This document shows positions 17,241-25,963 of a stretch of 64,000 nt of DNA, in pieces. This DNA is from Candidatus Minthosoma equi (GTDB lineage Bacteria > Bacteroidota > Bacteroidia > Bacteroidales > Bacteroidaceae), in assembly GCA_018064885.1 (NCBI GenBank), contig JAGHUI010000010.1:28953-92952 (forward strand), in the 5' to 3' direction. The notes beneath the pieces are model-generated. The model searched no databases and was not told the origin of the DNA. It saw nothing but the letters and a program-made list of their open reading frames with translations. Position numbers and translations under genes: made by a program. How positions within the stretch are numbered: the stretch's first letter is position 1; each line of letters starts with the position of its first letter.

Positions 17241-17670
17241 AGAAATAAAAAAGAAGGATGACATTCGCGTCATCCTTCTTTATAATTCTCTTCCAGACGA
17301 AGTAAATACTCATTCTCTTATTAACGAACTTCATGATAAAGGAATAAAGGTTCTCCTTCCAACGATTGTAGGCGAGGAGCTTGAACTGCACGAGTATGTT
17401 TCTGCAAGTGAAATGACTATTTCGTCTTCCTTCAACATTCAAGAATCTAAAGGACCTCTATTTGATGATTACAGTAAAATAGACCTTGCAATCATTCCAG
17501 GAATGGGATTTACCGCAGATGGAAAGCGTCTCGGCAGAGGCAAAGGATTCTACGACCGTCTTCTTCCGCATCTTCAATGCCCTCTTTACGGGCTTGCATT
17601 CCCATTCCAAATCTTTAGCGACATTCCAACTGAGTCACACGATGTGAAAATGGATTATGTTATTTCGTAA
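17137..17670 (+). CDS. 5-formyltetrahydrofolate cyclo-ligase
   Basis: A 177-residue protein. It converts 5-formyl-THF to 5,10-methenyl-THF with ATP. The N-terminal KRKLRAYIREQKRNYTPEQ is the phosphate-binding region, and the C-terminal IIPGMGFTADGKRLGRGKGFYDR is the family signature (folate and ATP binding). Length is typical. The first 104 bases overlap the upstream S41 gene in a different frame. The stop is only 6 bp from the stop of the convergent RelA/SpoT homologue, with no terminator between them. Confidence 0.92.
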   Translation: MEKRKLRAYIREQKRNYTPEQLECLSQRITATLLEEIKKKDDIRVILLYNSLPDEVNTHSLINELHDKGIKVLLPTIVGEELELHEYVSASEMTISSSFNIQESKGPLFDDYSKIDLAIIPGMGFTADGKRLGRGKGFYDRLLPHLQCPLYGLAFPFQIFSDIPTESHDVKMDYVIS

Positions 17671-17676
17671 TTTCGT

Positions 17677-19548
17677 TTATTCGAAAATCTGCTTGACTTC
17701 ATCCACTCCCTGAATATGATTCAATTCATAGAGTGCCGTCGTAAGCTCTTTGACAGAATGAACGAAAAATGTGATTGTGCATTCTACTATCTCGTCTTTT
17801 GTAACGGTATTAAGGGAATCGATTTCCAAATGAAGTTTGTTTGTGATATTGTCAATGAAATCAATAAGCAAATGATAGCGGTCAATAGCTCGGATTGACA
17901 CAGTAACAGGATACTGAATCATTTTGTCAATCTTGAAATCAACATCAACAATAGAATCACCATACTTGCTTGCATCAACAATGGCTCTTTGGCAAGAACG
18001 TCTGTGAATAAGTATTGAGCCATCTTCTTGCTTGAATCCTATTGTTTCTCCTCCTGGAATAGGTCGGCAATGAGGACAACGATGAATCTTGTTATTTTCA
18101 TGAATAGTAACAATGCTTCTAAGAGCTCGCTTTGCCTTATAAGAGCAGCAATTATCATACCAATCAAGTCGAGGTTTCATAGCAGGATCTGTGCCAATCT
18201 CAACACAATCACCTCGTTGAAGAACCGTCTTCATTGAGCACAAGCGACCATTGATGCGAGCATATTTAGCATGAATGCCTATATCCTTATGAAGCTCAAA
18301 TGCAAAGTCAATGGCTGTAGCGCCCTTTGGAAGAATAACACCCTTTCCATGAGGAGTGAACACCATCACATCATCATAATAAAGTGTTGTAGCTATTTTC
18401 TCTATGTAACGCTCTTGTGTTTCATTGGCAATATCGCGAAGAACGGATTTAAATTTCTCAATCCACTCCCCTACTTTGCTTTGATCAAGAGAAGCCATAC
18501 AACCAATCTTTGAGCTTTCAACCATCTGTTCTGAGCATATCTGCACATCTTCCCAAATGCCTTCTGATGATAAAAGCATTACATTCAGAGATTTATAACT
18601 GTTTTCTTTTGCACAGTCAATCTGATTATTGAATGTGCCAGGCTTTTCCTTGTAATGGTTTGTAAGAATTGAGTATATTCGCAAACAAATATCCTTGGCT
18701 GTACGAGAATCAAAATCTTCGTTGAAAGTAATGCGTATATAATATTTATTATTAATGTGCTTAAAATCGCTATTCTGTGTCTTCATTCGTCGCCAAATGC
18801 TGTAAGGCTTGCGATAATAAACTTTCACAGCTGTTTCAACACCATTTTCAAGAAGCAACTGACGAAGACCTGCTGTAAGTTGATGAAGACGGCCGTCATT
18901 GAGAGCCATTTCATCTGCTAAATAGCGTGAAAGGTCGCTGTATTCAAATGGACAACGATATTGGAAAGACAAGTTCTCAAGATCTGTCTTGACATCAAAC
19001 AATCCTAAACGGTTTGCAAGCGGAGCATAAAAATAATCTGTCTCGCCTGCAATCTTCATCTGCTTATCTGGACGCATTGAAGCCAAAGTGCGCATGTTGT
19101 GAAGACGGTCTGCAATCTTAACCATCAAAGCACGAATGTCATAATGAATGGAGTCAAGCAATTGCTGATAATTATCAACTTGCTTTGATGTGCTGTATGA
19201 TGATTTCTTTTTCTTTGTAACTGTATCAACAAGGAAAGCAACATCGTCACCAAACATTTCTTTTATCTCGTCAACAGTAGTAGGAGTGTCCTCTACAACA
19301 TCATGAAGAAAAGCTGCACAAACACTATTAGCATCAAGCTTCAACTCAATAGCACAAATCTTTGCAACAGCAATCGGATGAATAATATAAGGTTCGCCTG
19401 ATTTACGTTTTTGAAGCTTATGAGCTTCTTTTGCAAACTCGAAAGCACGGTGAAGACGATCTAAGTCAGCGTCGGATACGCGCCCTTTCATGGCAGCAAA
19501 AACTCTGCTTGCTGAATCTGCTATCTGTGTGTCGTATTTTATCTCCAT
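17677..19548 (-). CDS. RelA/SpoT homologue, probably hydrolase-dominant
   Basis: 623 residues from the ATG at 19548, matching the usual start; 36 codons of open frame upstream have no family similarity. Domains: HD hydrolase (about 40-195) with His57, His82-Asp83, Asp147 and Asn151 all present; synthetase-like domain (about 235-350); TGS (about 395-455); C-terminal ACT (about 545-623). The synthetase region departs from the consensus at several key places: the usual acidic residue in the Ile-x-Asp motif reads INNKYY, NGYQSLH reads NSYKSLN, and EVQIRT reads DVQICS. It is therefore likely a (p)ppGpp hydrolase with weak or no synthetase activity (inference). It is convergent with the cyclo-ligase gene. 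Confidence 0.87.
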   Translation of the reverse strand: MEIKYDTQIADSASRVFAAMKGRVSDADLDRLHRAFEFAKEAHKLQKRKSGEPYIIHPIAVAKICAIELKLDANSVCAAFLHDVVEDTPTTVDEIKEMFGDDVAFLVDTVTKKKKSSYSTSKQVDNYQQLLDSIHYDIRALMVKIADRLHNMRTLASMRPDKQMKIAGETDYFYAPLANRLGLFDVKTDLENLSFQYRCPFEYSDLSRYLADEMALNDGRLHQLTAGLRQLLLENGVETAVKVYYRKPYSIWRRMKTQNSDFKHINNKYYIRITFNEDFDSRTAKDICLRIYSILTNHYKEKPGTFNNQIDCAKENSYKSLNVMLLSSEGIWEDVQICSEQMVESSKIGCMASLDQSKVGEWIEKFKSVLRDIANETQERYIEKIATTLYYDDVMVFTPHGKGVILPKGATAIDFAFELHKDIGIHAKYARINGRLCSMKTVLQRGDCVEIGTDPAMKPRLDWYDNCCSYKAKRALRSIVTIHENNKIHRCPHCRPIPGGETIGFKQEDGSILIHRRSCQRAIVDASKYGDSIVDVDFKIDKMIQYPVTVSIRAIDRYHLLIDFIDNITNKLHLEIDSLNTVTKDEIVECTITFFVHSVKELTTALYELNHIQGVDEVKQIFE

Positions 19549-19626
19549 AATCGGATAATGTTTGTTGCTTTTACAAAGAATATTTATATAACTCCAAAAA
19601 CAATGCAAAAGTATAGAAAATTTCAG

Positions 19627-19634
19627 TAACTTTG
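19627..19634 (+). promoter_or_regulatory. -7 element before the TonB-dependent receptor
   Basis: TAACTTTG followed by CAC, 66 bases before the receptor ATG. No clear -33 is seen. Confidence 0.55.
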
Positions 19635-19699
19635 CACTGCTTTTCATAAAAATCATTAAATTTATTCACAAAAAGATTCATTTAGGTTAAAAAGAACAA

Positions 19700-21796
19700 A
19701 TGAAAAGACAACTAATGAATTTAAAGAAGAATGTTGTTTGCTGGAAGAAGTTCAGCCGACATGGCGATGCAATTTTCCGTAGCCTTGGCAAGGAAATACG
19801 CATCGGTGTGCTTAGCGTAGCTACTTTGGCAATGGCAACTCCTGATTCAGCATCCGCAAAAGTAGCAATGGGTTACTGGCAGATGACTGATGGAGAAGAT
19901 CAGCTGACTCTCATCTCGGCAGAAGATGACGATCAGAATGCAACATTGCTTCAGAACACTGATGTAGTGGCTACTCGTGTTCCTCTGCCTGCGGATAAGG
20001 CGGTAAGGCTTGTCCAGGTTATAACAAGAAAAGAGATCGAGGCATCAAGTGCCAATAGTGTTAACGATCTCTTGAAGCTCGCTGCTGGCGTAGATGTGCG
20101 TCAAAGAGGCGGTTTCGGTATTCAAACAGACATTGGAGTAAACGGCGGTACAGAAGACCAGTTGACTGTGCTTCTTAACGGTGTGAACATCAGCAATCCT
20201 CACACAGGACATCTTACTGTAGATCTTCCTGTTAGTGTGGACGATGTTGAACGCATTGAGGTCATTGAAGGCGGAGCCAGCCGAGTTTACGGAAGTCAGG
20301 CATTCGCCGGAGCAATCAACATTGTCACAAGAACAGAAAGTTCAAGCTGCGTTGGAGGTCATTTGCAAGGCGGTTCTTATGGAACATTCGGAGCAAATGC
20401 TCATATTGCCCTCAAAACTGATGCTTTCAACAACCGATTCAGCGGAGGTTATTCTCGTAGTGACGGAGGAAGCGGAAACGATGACTTCAACAAAGGAAAT
20501 GCATATTGGAATGGAAAGTTCGTTAGCGACCTTTTCTATGTAACAATGCAAGCAGGACTTTCCACCATGAACTATGGTGCAAACACATTCTATGGCACAG
20601 GAAGTAACACTCAGTATGAGCAGAACAGACGCTATCTTGTTGCTGTTCAGGGAGAATACAAGGGTAAGGTTCACATCCTTCCACAAATGTATTGGAACAG
20701 AAGCCTTGACCATTACGTATGGGTGAGAAGCAATCCTGAAGCTTATCAGAATTTTCACCAGACAAACGTCTATGGAGCAAATGTTAATGCTTACACATCA
20801 TGGGCATTAGGAAAAACAGCAATCGGTTTTGAGTTCCGCAGGGAAAACATCCTTTCAACAAGACTTGGCAAAGAAATTCCAGAGGCAGATCAGCACAACT
20901 ACAAGGTTCCAGGTTACGATAAATATTATAAGTATAAAGACGGAAGAAGCAACGTAGGCATTTATCTTGAACACGACATACTTCTTCAGGACGTAACAAT
21001 CTCTCTTGGCGTGCTTGCAAATGATAACACAGCCGTTGCTGGAGGAATGAGATTCTATCCTGGTGTTGACGTTTCATGGAAAGCTGCTGAAGGCTTGAAG
21101 CTCTTTGCCTCATTCAATCAGAGTCTTCGTACTCCTACTTATACCGACCTTTACTACAATGGTCCTGGCTTGGCAGGAAACAGCGAATTGAAGCCAGAGA
21201 AGAGCACCGATTGGAATGTTGGAATGAGTTACCGCAACTCATTCATCAGCACTCAGATTAAAGGTTTCTACAGAAAAGGCACCGACATGATTGACTGGGT
21301 GAAATACTCTGGAGCATCGGTTTACACAACGGCTAACAGCGACATTGACAACATAGGAGCAGAAGGTCTTGTCAACTTCAATTTCACAGACATCTGGGGA
21401 AAGGAATCTTATTTGAAGAGCCTCACTCTCAGCTACTGCTACAACTACAAATACAGAGTGAACGAAGAGCAGTCAGCAAATTATGCTTCAAGAATGACAT
21501 TCCTCAGAAACAAATTCGTTGCATCACTCAATCATAAGATCTACGATCGACTTTCCGCTCAGTGGGATTTCGTTTTGAAAAATCGTGAAGGTGAGTTTGA
21601 CAATGCCGTTACAGGACAGACACAGTCATACGGCACATTTGGCAATCTTGACTTGAAGGTTCAGTGGGTTGATAAAAACTACACTCTCTACGTGCAAGGC
21701 AACAACCTCACAAACCACAAGTATTACGATTTTGCAAACATACAACAACCAGGTTTCTGGTTTATGGGAGGAGTGAAAATCAATTTCTCACTCTGA
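19700..21796 (+). CDS. TonB-dependent outer membrane receptor (BtuB-like)
   Basis: 698 residues. An unusually long N-terminal leader (about 1-54) has the pattern W-K-K-F-S-R-x-G-x-A before a hydrophobic signal core, a form I associate with Bacteroidales BtuB/iron receptors. The plug domain (about 88-215) runs through VIEGGASRVYGSQAFAGAINIVTR, read as its parts GASRVYGS and INIVTR. A 22-strand barrel follows and ends in an aromatic-rich strand (VKINFSL). There is no carboxypeptidase-like N-terminal domain and no SusD partner, so it is a classical receptor for a cofactor, metal chelate or small ligand. No cobalamin riboswitch is recognisable upstream. Confidence 0.88.
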   Translation: MKRQLMNLKKNVVCWKKFSRHGDAIFRSLGKEIRIGVLSVATLAMATPDSASAKVAMGYWQMTDGEDQLTLISAEDDDQNATLLQNTDVVATRVPLPADKAVRLVQVITRKEIEASSANSVNDLLKLAAGVDVRQRGGFGIQTDIGVNGGTEDQLTVLLNGVNISNPHTGHLTVDLPVSVDDVERIEVIEGGASRVYGSQAFAGAINIVTRTESSSCVGGHLQGGSYGTFGANAHIALKTDAFNNRFSGGYSRSDGGSGNDDFNKGNAYWNGKFVSDLFYVTMQAGLSTMNYGANTFYGTGSNTQYEQNRRYLVAVQGEYKGKVHILPQMYWNRSLDHYVWVRSNPEAYQNFHQTNVYGANVNAYTSWALGKTAIGFEFRRENILSTRLGKEIPEADQHNYKVPGYDKYYKYKDGRSNVGIYLEHDILLQDVTISLGVLANDNTAVAGGMRFYPGVDVSWKAAEGLKLFASFNQSLRTPTYTDLYYNGPGLAGNSELKPEKSTDWNVGMSYRNSFISTQIKGFYRKGTDMIDWVKYSGASVYTTANSDIDNIGAEGLVNFNFTDIWGKESYLKSLTLSYCYNYKYRVNEEQSANYASRMTFLRNKFVASLNHKIYDRLSAQWDFVLKNREGEFDNAVTGQTQSYGTFGNLDLKVQWVDKNYTLYVQGNNLTNHKYYDFANIQQPGFWFMGGVKINFSL

Positions 21797-21857
21797 CATA
21801 ATTATAAAATGAAAAGCAACAAGAGCATAATTTAACACTTAAATATGTTCTATAAGT

Positions 21858-21898
21858 AAGAAAAGAATGCCTGAGAATGGTATTCTTTTCTTCATTTT
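21858..21898 (+). terminator. Terminator of the TonB-dependent receptor gene
   Basis: AAGAAAAGAAT-CC pairs with GG-ATTCTTTTCTT around a short loop, followed by a T-rich CATTTT. It lies between the receptor stop and the amidase promoter. Confidence 0.6.
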
Positions 21899-21921
21899 AA
21901 ACAAATTAAATCAAAAATTCA

Positions 21922-21929
21922 TAACTTTG
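21922..21929 (+). promoter_or_regulatory. -7 element before the amidase gene
   Basis: TAACTTTG followed by CATC, 19 bases before the ATG at 21948. It decides the start, because any upstream start codon would lie before the transcription start. Confidence 0.65.
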
Positions 21930-21947
21930 CATCTAATAATTCATCTT

Positions 21948-23099
21948 ATGCAAAGATTTCTACACATATTAATTTACTTATTTACGATGCTTATCACTGT
22001 TCCTGCATTTGCAAGAACAGATGGAGGTCAATACATTGTCGTGCTTGATGCTGGCCATGGAGGCAAGGATCCTGGCGCTATAGGTTCCTCATCAAAGAAC
22101 AGAGAGAAAGACATAAATCTCGCCATAACTCTTGGTGTTGGAAGACTTCTTCAAGCAAACTGTCCTGATGTCAAGCTGGTCTATACACGCAGCACAGATG
22201 TCTTCGTTGAACTTGGCAGACGCGCAGAGATTGCAAACAAGGTGAAAGCCGACCTCTTCGTAAGCATTCACACTAATGCACTCCCTAAGGAAGCCAGAAA
22301 AGCTGCAGGCGTTCAATCGTACACGCTCAGCCTTCGCACAGCAAGCACAAACCTTGAGGTGGAGAAACGAGAGAACTCTGTCATTCAGTACGAAATAGAC
22401 GGCAACAGCAAATACTCTTACAGCAATCCAAACTCCAGCGAGAGCGACATCATGTTCGAACTAATGCAGGATAGAGACATGCAGGAAAGCGTCAACTTTG
22501 CAAAGATAGTCCAAAACGAGATGGTTCGCACAGGAGGCAGAAACGACATGGGCGTCTTGCAGGCAAACCTCGCAGTTCTCCGACTCACATACATGCCAAG
22601 CGTACTATTGGAGGTTGGCTACATTTCCACCCCTTCCGAAGAGCAGTTCCTCATGTCCGACTGGGGAAGAGAAACAATGGCAAAGAGCATCTACAACGCC
22701 ATTGTACGATACAAAGCACAAGTCACAGGAAAGCAATCAAAGCTCGAAAAGATAGGCAATGCCCCTACCCCGTCTCCAGCCGCTCAGGTTGAGGAAATAA
22801 GCAATGAAGCGCCTCAATCTGCTAAAACACAAAACTCAAATTCCAACAAGCCTGCTGCACAAAAAACATCAGCATCAAAGGCAAAGAGAACAGTCTATAA
22901 GGTCCAGATTCTTGCAGGAAACGTTAAGCTCAAGAGTAACGACAGACAATTCAAGGGATTGAAATGTGAGATGCATCAATACGGCAAGCGCTATACTTAC
23001 ACATACGGCTCTGCATCAACAATGGAAGAAGCAAAGAAGCTTCGCAAATCCATCCTTGACAAGTTCCCTGAAGCTTATATCGTGACATTCGAAGAATAA
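21948..23099 (+). CDS. N-acetylmuramoyl-L-alanine amidase with C-terminal SPOR-like domain
   Basis: 383 residues from the ATG at 21948. A signal peptide (about 1-22) is followed by an Amidase_3 domain (about 28-262): zinc ligands His37 in LDAGHGG and Glu53 in NREKDI, the third His in VSIHTNA, and catalytic Glu in LLEVGYIST. A Ser/Pro/Ala/Lys linker (about 265-310) leads to a SPOR-like domain (about 312-383) opening with KVQILAGN. SPOR domains bind denuded glycan at division sites. It cleaves the peptide stem from MurNAc in the periplasm. It is 31 bp upstream of an MCE gene, likely cotranscribed. Confidence 0.92.
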   Translation: MQRFLHILIYLFTMLITVPAFARTDGGQYIVVLDAGHGGKDPGAIGSSSKNREKDINLAITLGVGRLLQANCPDVKLVYTRSTDVFVELGRRAEIANKVKADLFVSIHTNALPKEARKAAGVQSYTLSLRTASTNLEVEKRENSVIQYEIDGNSKYSYSNPNSSESDIMFELMQDRDMQESVNFAKIVQNEMVRTGGRNDMGVLQANLAVLRLTYMPSVLLEVGYISTPSEEQFLMSDWGRETMAKSIYNAIVRYKAQVTGKQSKLEKIGNAPTPSPAAQVEEISNEAPQSAKTQNSNSNKPAAQKTSASKAKRTVYKVQILAGNVKLKSNDRQFKGLKCEMHQYGKRYTYTYGSASTMEEAKKLRKSILDKFPEAYIVTFEE

Positions 23100-23130
23100 A
23101 CTTGATTACAAACCACAATACTTTATAAAA

Positions 23131-24030
23131 ATGAAAGTGTCAAAAGAGATAAAGATTGCAATCACAGCAATAGTTGCAGTTATTATTGTATATGCAGGAA
23201 TCATCTTCCTTAAAGGACTTAAGATCTTCAGCAACGAAGTGTCATACTATGTTGAAATGACAGACGTGCAAGGAATGCCGACTGCATCAAACATTCTTGC
23301 AAATGGTCTTAAGGTTGGTTATGTAAAGGCAATCAATTTCGACCAAGCTCGTCAGATCATTACCGTTGAGATGAGCATAAACCCAGATTTCCGTATTCCA
23401 AAAGGCACAAGCGTTTTCATGACAAAGGAAATGCTTGGCAGTGCCACTATGAACCTCAAGCTCGGCTCTGATCCATCCAACGTGCTCTCTCCTGGCGACA
23501 CTATTCAAGGCACTCCAATGACAGATCTCATGTCAGCAGCAGGAGAGATGATTCCACAGGTGCAGGCAATGCTCCCAAAGGTTGATTCCATCCTCACAGC
23601 TCTCAATACAATGGCAAATGATCCTGCCCTTGCAAACTCCCTCCACAACATGGAAACTGTCAGCAGCGATCTCAAAGTCACTACACGTCAGATAAACAGC
23701 CTTCTTGGCAAGGATGTGCCACAGCTCATGGCAAAGACAAACAACATCTGCTCTAACCTTGAGACAACAACAAGTACTCTCAACCAGATTGACATGGTGG
23801 GAATGGCTCAGAAGGCAGACAAGACACTTACCTCCGTACAGGAAATGACATTCAAGTTCAATACAGCTATGAACAGCAAGGACAACTCGCTCGGAATGCT
23901 CCTCAACGACAACTCCATTGCTCTTCATTTGGATTCAACAATGCTCAACTCCTCACTTCTTCTTGAGGATTTCCGCTTGCATCCAAAGCGCTATGTCCAC
24001 TTTTCTCTATTTGGAAAGAAGGATAAATAA
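23131..24030 (+). CDS. MlaD/MCE family lipid-transport protein
   Basis: 299 residues. A single N-terminal membrane helix (about 8-28) anchors a periplasmic MCE domain (about 37-118; YYVEMTDVQGMPTASNILANGLKVGYV, with its LGSATMNL loop). A long helical region (about 135-260) probably forms the tunnel or tether. It belongs to an ABC-type phospholipid transporter across the envelope. The ATPase and permease (MlaF/MlaE) are not adjacent, as is often the case in Bacteroidales. The protein ends in a short basic tail. Confidence 0.88.
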   Translation: MKVSKEIKIAITAIVAVIIVYAGIIFLKGLKIFSNEVSYYVEMTDVQGMPTASNILANGLKVGYVKAINFDQARQIITVEMSINPDFRIPKGTSVFMTKEMLGSATMNLKLGSDPSNVLSPGDTIQGTPMTDLMSAAGEMIPQVQAMLPKVDSILTALNTMANDPALANSLHNMETVSSDLKVTTRQINSLLGKDVPQLMAKTNNICSNLETTTSTLNQIDMVGMAQKADKTLTSVQEMTFKFNTAMNSKDNSLGMLLNDNSIALHLDSTMLNSSLLLEDFRLHPKRYVHFSLFGKKDK

Positions 24031-24161
24031 AAATGTCACTTTTTTGCTTTATTTGAATTTTGTATAAACAATACATTTAATAATCAAAACAAGTTTAGAA
24101 CCTTTTTGAAGCATTAGAAAAACAGAAGATTAAGTCTATTAAAAATAAATTTCAACCAAAT

Positions 24162-24179
24162 TGTTTCATGCGTGAAACA
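24162..24179. promoter_or_regulatory. parS-like palindrome upstream of dnaA
   Basis: TGTTTCATGCGTGAAACA is an 18-bp palindrome with 7-bp perfect arms. The ParB site parS is TGTTNCACGTGAAACA, so both half-sites match but the centre is two bases longer. A DnaA-box-like TTATCAACA lies ~40 bases downstream. The rest of the 381-bp mlaD-dnaA gap is AT-rich without genes. Confidence 0.35.
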
Positions 24180-24312
24180 TTCATCTAACTTTCTAAATGA
24201 CAACATATAACAGTTTTTATCAACAAAACAATACCCTCTTTTACTTAAAATACCTAATTGACTGAAATAAGGCATTTTTTGAAAAGGGAATAAAACGCGT
24301 GAAAATTCAAAT

Positions 24313-24343
24313 TTTGTCAATTCAAAAAAAATTGTGAACTTTG
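24313..24343 (+). promoter_or_regulatory. dnaA promoter
   Basis: TTTG (24313-24316), 19 bp, then GAACTTTG (24336-24343), differing from TAnnTTTG at the first base. The ATG is 68 bases downstream. Confidence 0.55.
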
Positions 24344-24411
24344 CACTCGTTAAGAATTGAAGAGATATAAAACCTAACATCTCAACAAACCAAAAACAAG
24401 TCAAACAATCA

Positions 24412-25812
24412 ATGGTACAAGATCCAAAACTTTTGTGGGATAGATGCCTCGACATTATTCGCGACAATATCACACCACAGCAATTCGCGGTATCGTTTGC
24501 CTTTGTGAAGTGCTACAGCTTCGACAATGGCAATCTGGTGCTTAGTGTACCAAGCGAATTCATCAAAGAGTTTTTGGAGAAGAATTTCATACCATTGATG
24601 AGCTCTACATTTAAAAGAGTATATGGCAACCAAATAAAGTCACTTGCCTATATAGTAAATGTAGCAGATCAGCCAGTTGTTGAGAAACCACTCACATCTC
24701 CTACTGAGACATCTCCAACAAACGGAGATGAGCCAGGAGACAAGAGATTAAGCCCTAATGACGTTACTGCTGTTCATGTAGATGAACTCGACTCACAGCT
24801 CCGTGCAGAATACAACTTCCATTCCTTCCTTGAAGGAGAAAGCAACCGTCTCGCACGTTCCGTAGGCGAAGCAGTAGCACAAAAGCCAGCAAAGACATTC
24901 AACCCACTCTTTGTTTATGGTCCATCAGGTTGCGGCAAGACACATCTCATCAATGCCATCGGACTCCGTACCAAGGAGCTTCATCCACAGATGCGAGTGC
25001 TCTACCTTTCTGCCCACCTCTTCTACGTTCAATACACAGATGCTGTGATGAACAATAAGGTGCCAGAGTTCATCCGATTCTATCAGACGATAGACATGCT
25101 CATCCTCGATGACATCCAGGAATTCTCAGGAAAGAAAGGAACACAAAACACATTCTTCCATATCTTCAACCATCTTCAGCTGAACGGCAAGCAGATCATC
25201 CTTGCTGCCGACCGTCCGCCTATTGCAATCAAAGATATAGAAGACCGCCTTCTCACACGCTTCAAGTGGGGAATGCAGGCAGAGATAGAACGTCCAACAG
25301 AGAACCTTCGTCTTGACATTCTCATGGCAAAAGTCAGAAAGGATGGACTCGACATTCCACAGGAGATTCTTCACTACATCTCAGAGAATCTTGACGAAAG
25401 CATCCGTGACCTTGAGGGCATCATCACATCCCTCCTCGCCTACTCCGTATGCTACAATAGCCCTGTAAACATGGAACTGGTGAAGAAAGTAATGCCACGC
25501 TATGTAACAGAGCAAGTCACACGTCAGACAACAATCAACGAAGTGAAAGACATTGTTTGCAACCACTTCAACATCTCCGTTGCAAACATGGATTCCGAGT
25601 CACGTCGTCAGAAATACGCCTACGCACGCATGATAGCCATGTTCCTTGCCAATGAGTTCACAGACAAGTCAATAGCATACATAGGCAGCAACATGGGCGG
25701 AAGAAGCCATGCAACCGTAATTCATGCTGTAAACAAGATCAAAGAGCTCATGACAGTTGACAAGGAGACACGTGAGAATGTAGAAACCCTCCGAGCGTTG
25801 ATCAAGAAATAA
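24412..25812 (+). CDS. dnaA: Chromosomal replication initiator DnaA
   Basis: 466 residues. Domain I (about 1-85) binds helicase loaders. A variable linker (86-125) follows. The AAA+ domain (about 126-340) carries Walker A GPSGCGKTH, Walker B LILDDIQ and the arginine-finger region. Domain IV (about 370-466) ends in the DNA-binding signature MGGRSHATVIHA. It melts the origin by binding DnaA boxes. The only nearby origin-type signals are one near-match box and a parS-like site in the leader, so oriC is not claimed here. Confidence 0.96.
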   Translation: MVQDPKLLWDRCLDIIRDNITPQQFAVSFAFVKCYSFDNGNLVLSVPSEFIKEFLEKNFIPLMSSTFKRVYGNQIKSLAYIVNVADQPVVEKPLTSPTETSPTNGDEPGDKRLSPNDVTAVHVDELDSQLRAEYNFHSFLEGESNRLARSVGEAVAQKPAKTFNPLFVYGPSGCGKTHLINAIGLRTKELHPQMRVLYLSAHLFYVQYTDAVMNNKVPEFIRFYQTIDMLILDDIQEFSGKKGTQNTFFHIFNHLQLNGKQIILAADRPPIAIKDIEDRLLTRFKWGMQAEIERPTENLRLDILMAKVRKDGLDIPQEILHYISENLDESIRDLEGIITSLLAYSVCYNSPVNMELVKKVMPRYVTEQVTRQTTINEVKDIVCNHFNISVANMDSESRRQKYAYARMIAMFLANEFTDKSIAYIGSNMGGRSHATVIHAVNKIKELMTVDKETRENVETLRALIKK

Positions 25813-25888
25813 GCAAACGACAGCAATAAATACATAACATTTACTATTCCCTCCAAATTATTAATAAAGAAAATCGTGGAGAGAGAAA

Positions 25889-25917
25889 AAGCGCAGGCTG
25901 TTGGTGAGCCTGCGCTT
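25889..25917 (-). terminator. Terminator of the LruC-domain lipoprotein gene
   Basis: AAGCGCAGGCT pairs with AGCCTGCGCTT around a 7-base loop. On the minus strand it is followed by TTTTTCTCTC, so it ends transcription of the gene at 25964-29056. It also sits 76 bases past the convergent dnaA. Confidence 0.8.
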
Positions 25918-25963
25918 GATGTTATTTGTGGAGGTTTGCAAGAGGGAAACGTTTCCTCGTGCA

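Noticed and set aside
17716..17898. Small plus-strand frame inside the RelA/SpoT homologue
   Set aside because: Antisense shadow over the conserved ACT domain region.
19549..19699. Cobalamin riboswitch before the TonB-dependent receptor
   Set aside because: The gap is only 151 bases and I see no B12-box-like or conserved core sequence.
21867..21947. Upstream start for the amidase gene
   Set aside because: It would cover the previous gene's terminator and the gene's own promoter.
24031..24411. Chromosomal origin oriC
   Set aside because: Only one near-match DnaA box and no clear unwinding region with repeats; the AT richness is that of ordinary intergenic DNA here.
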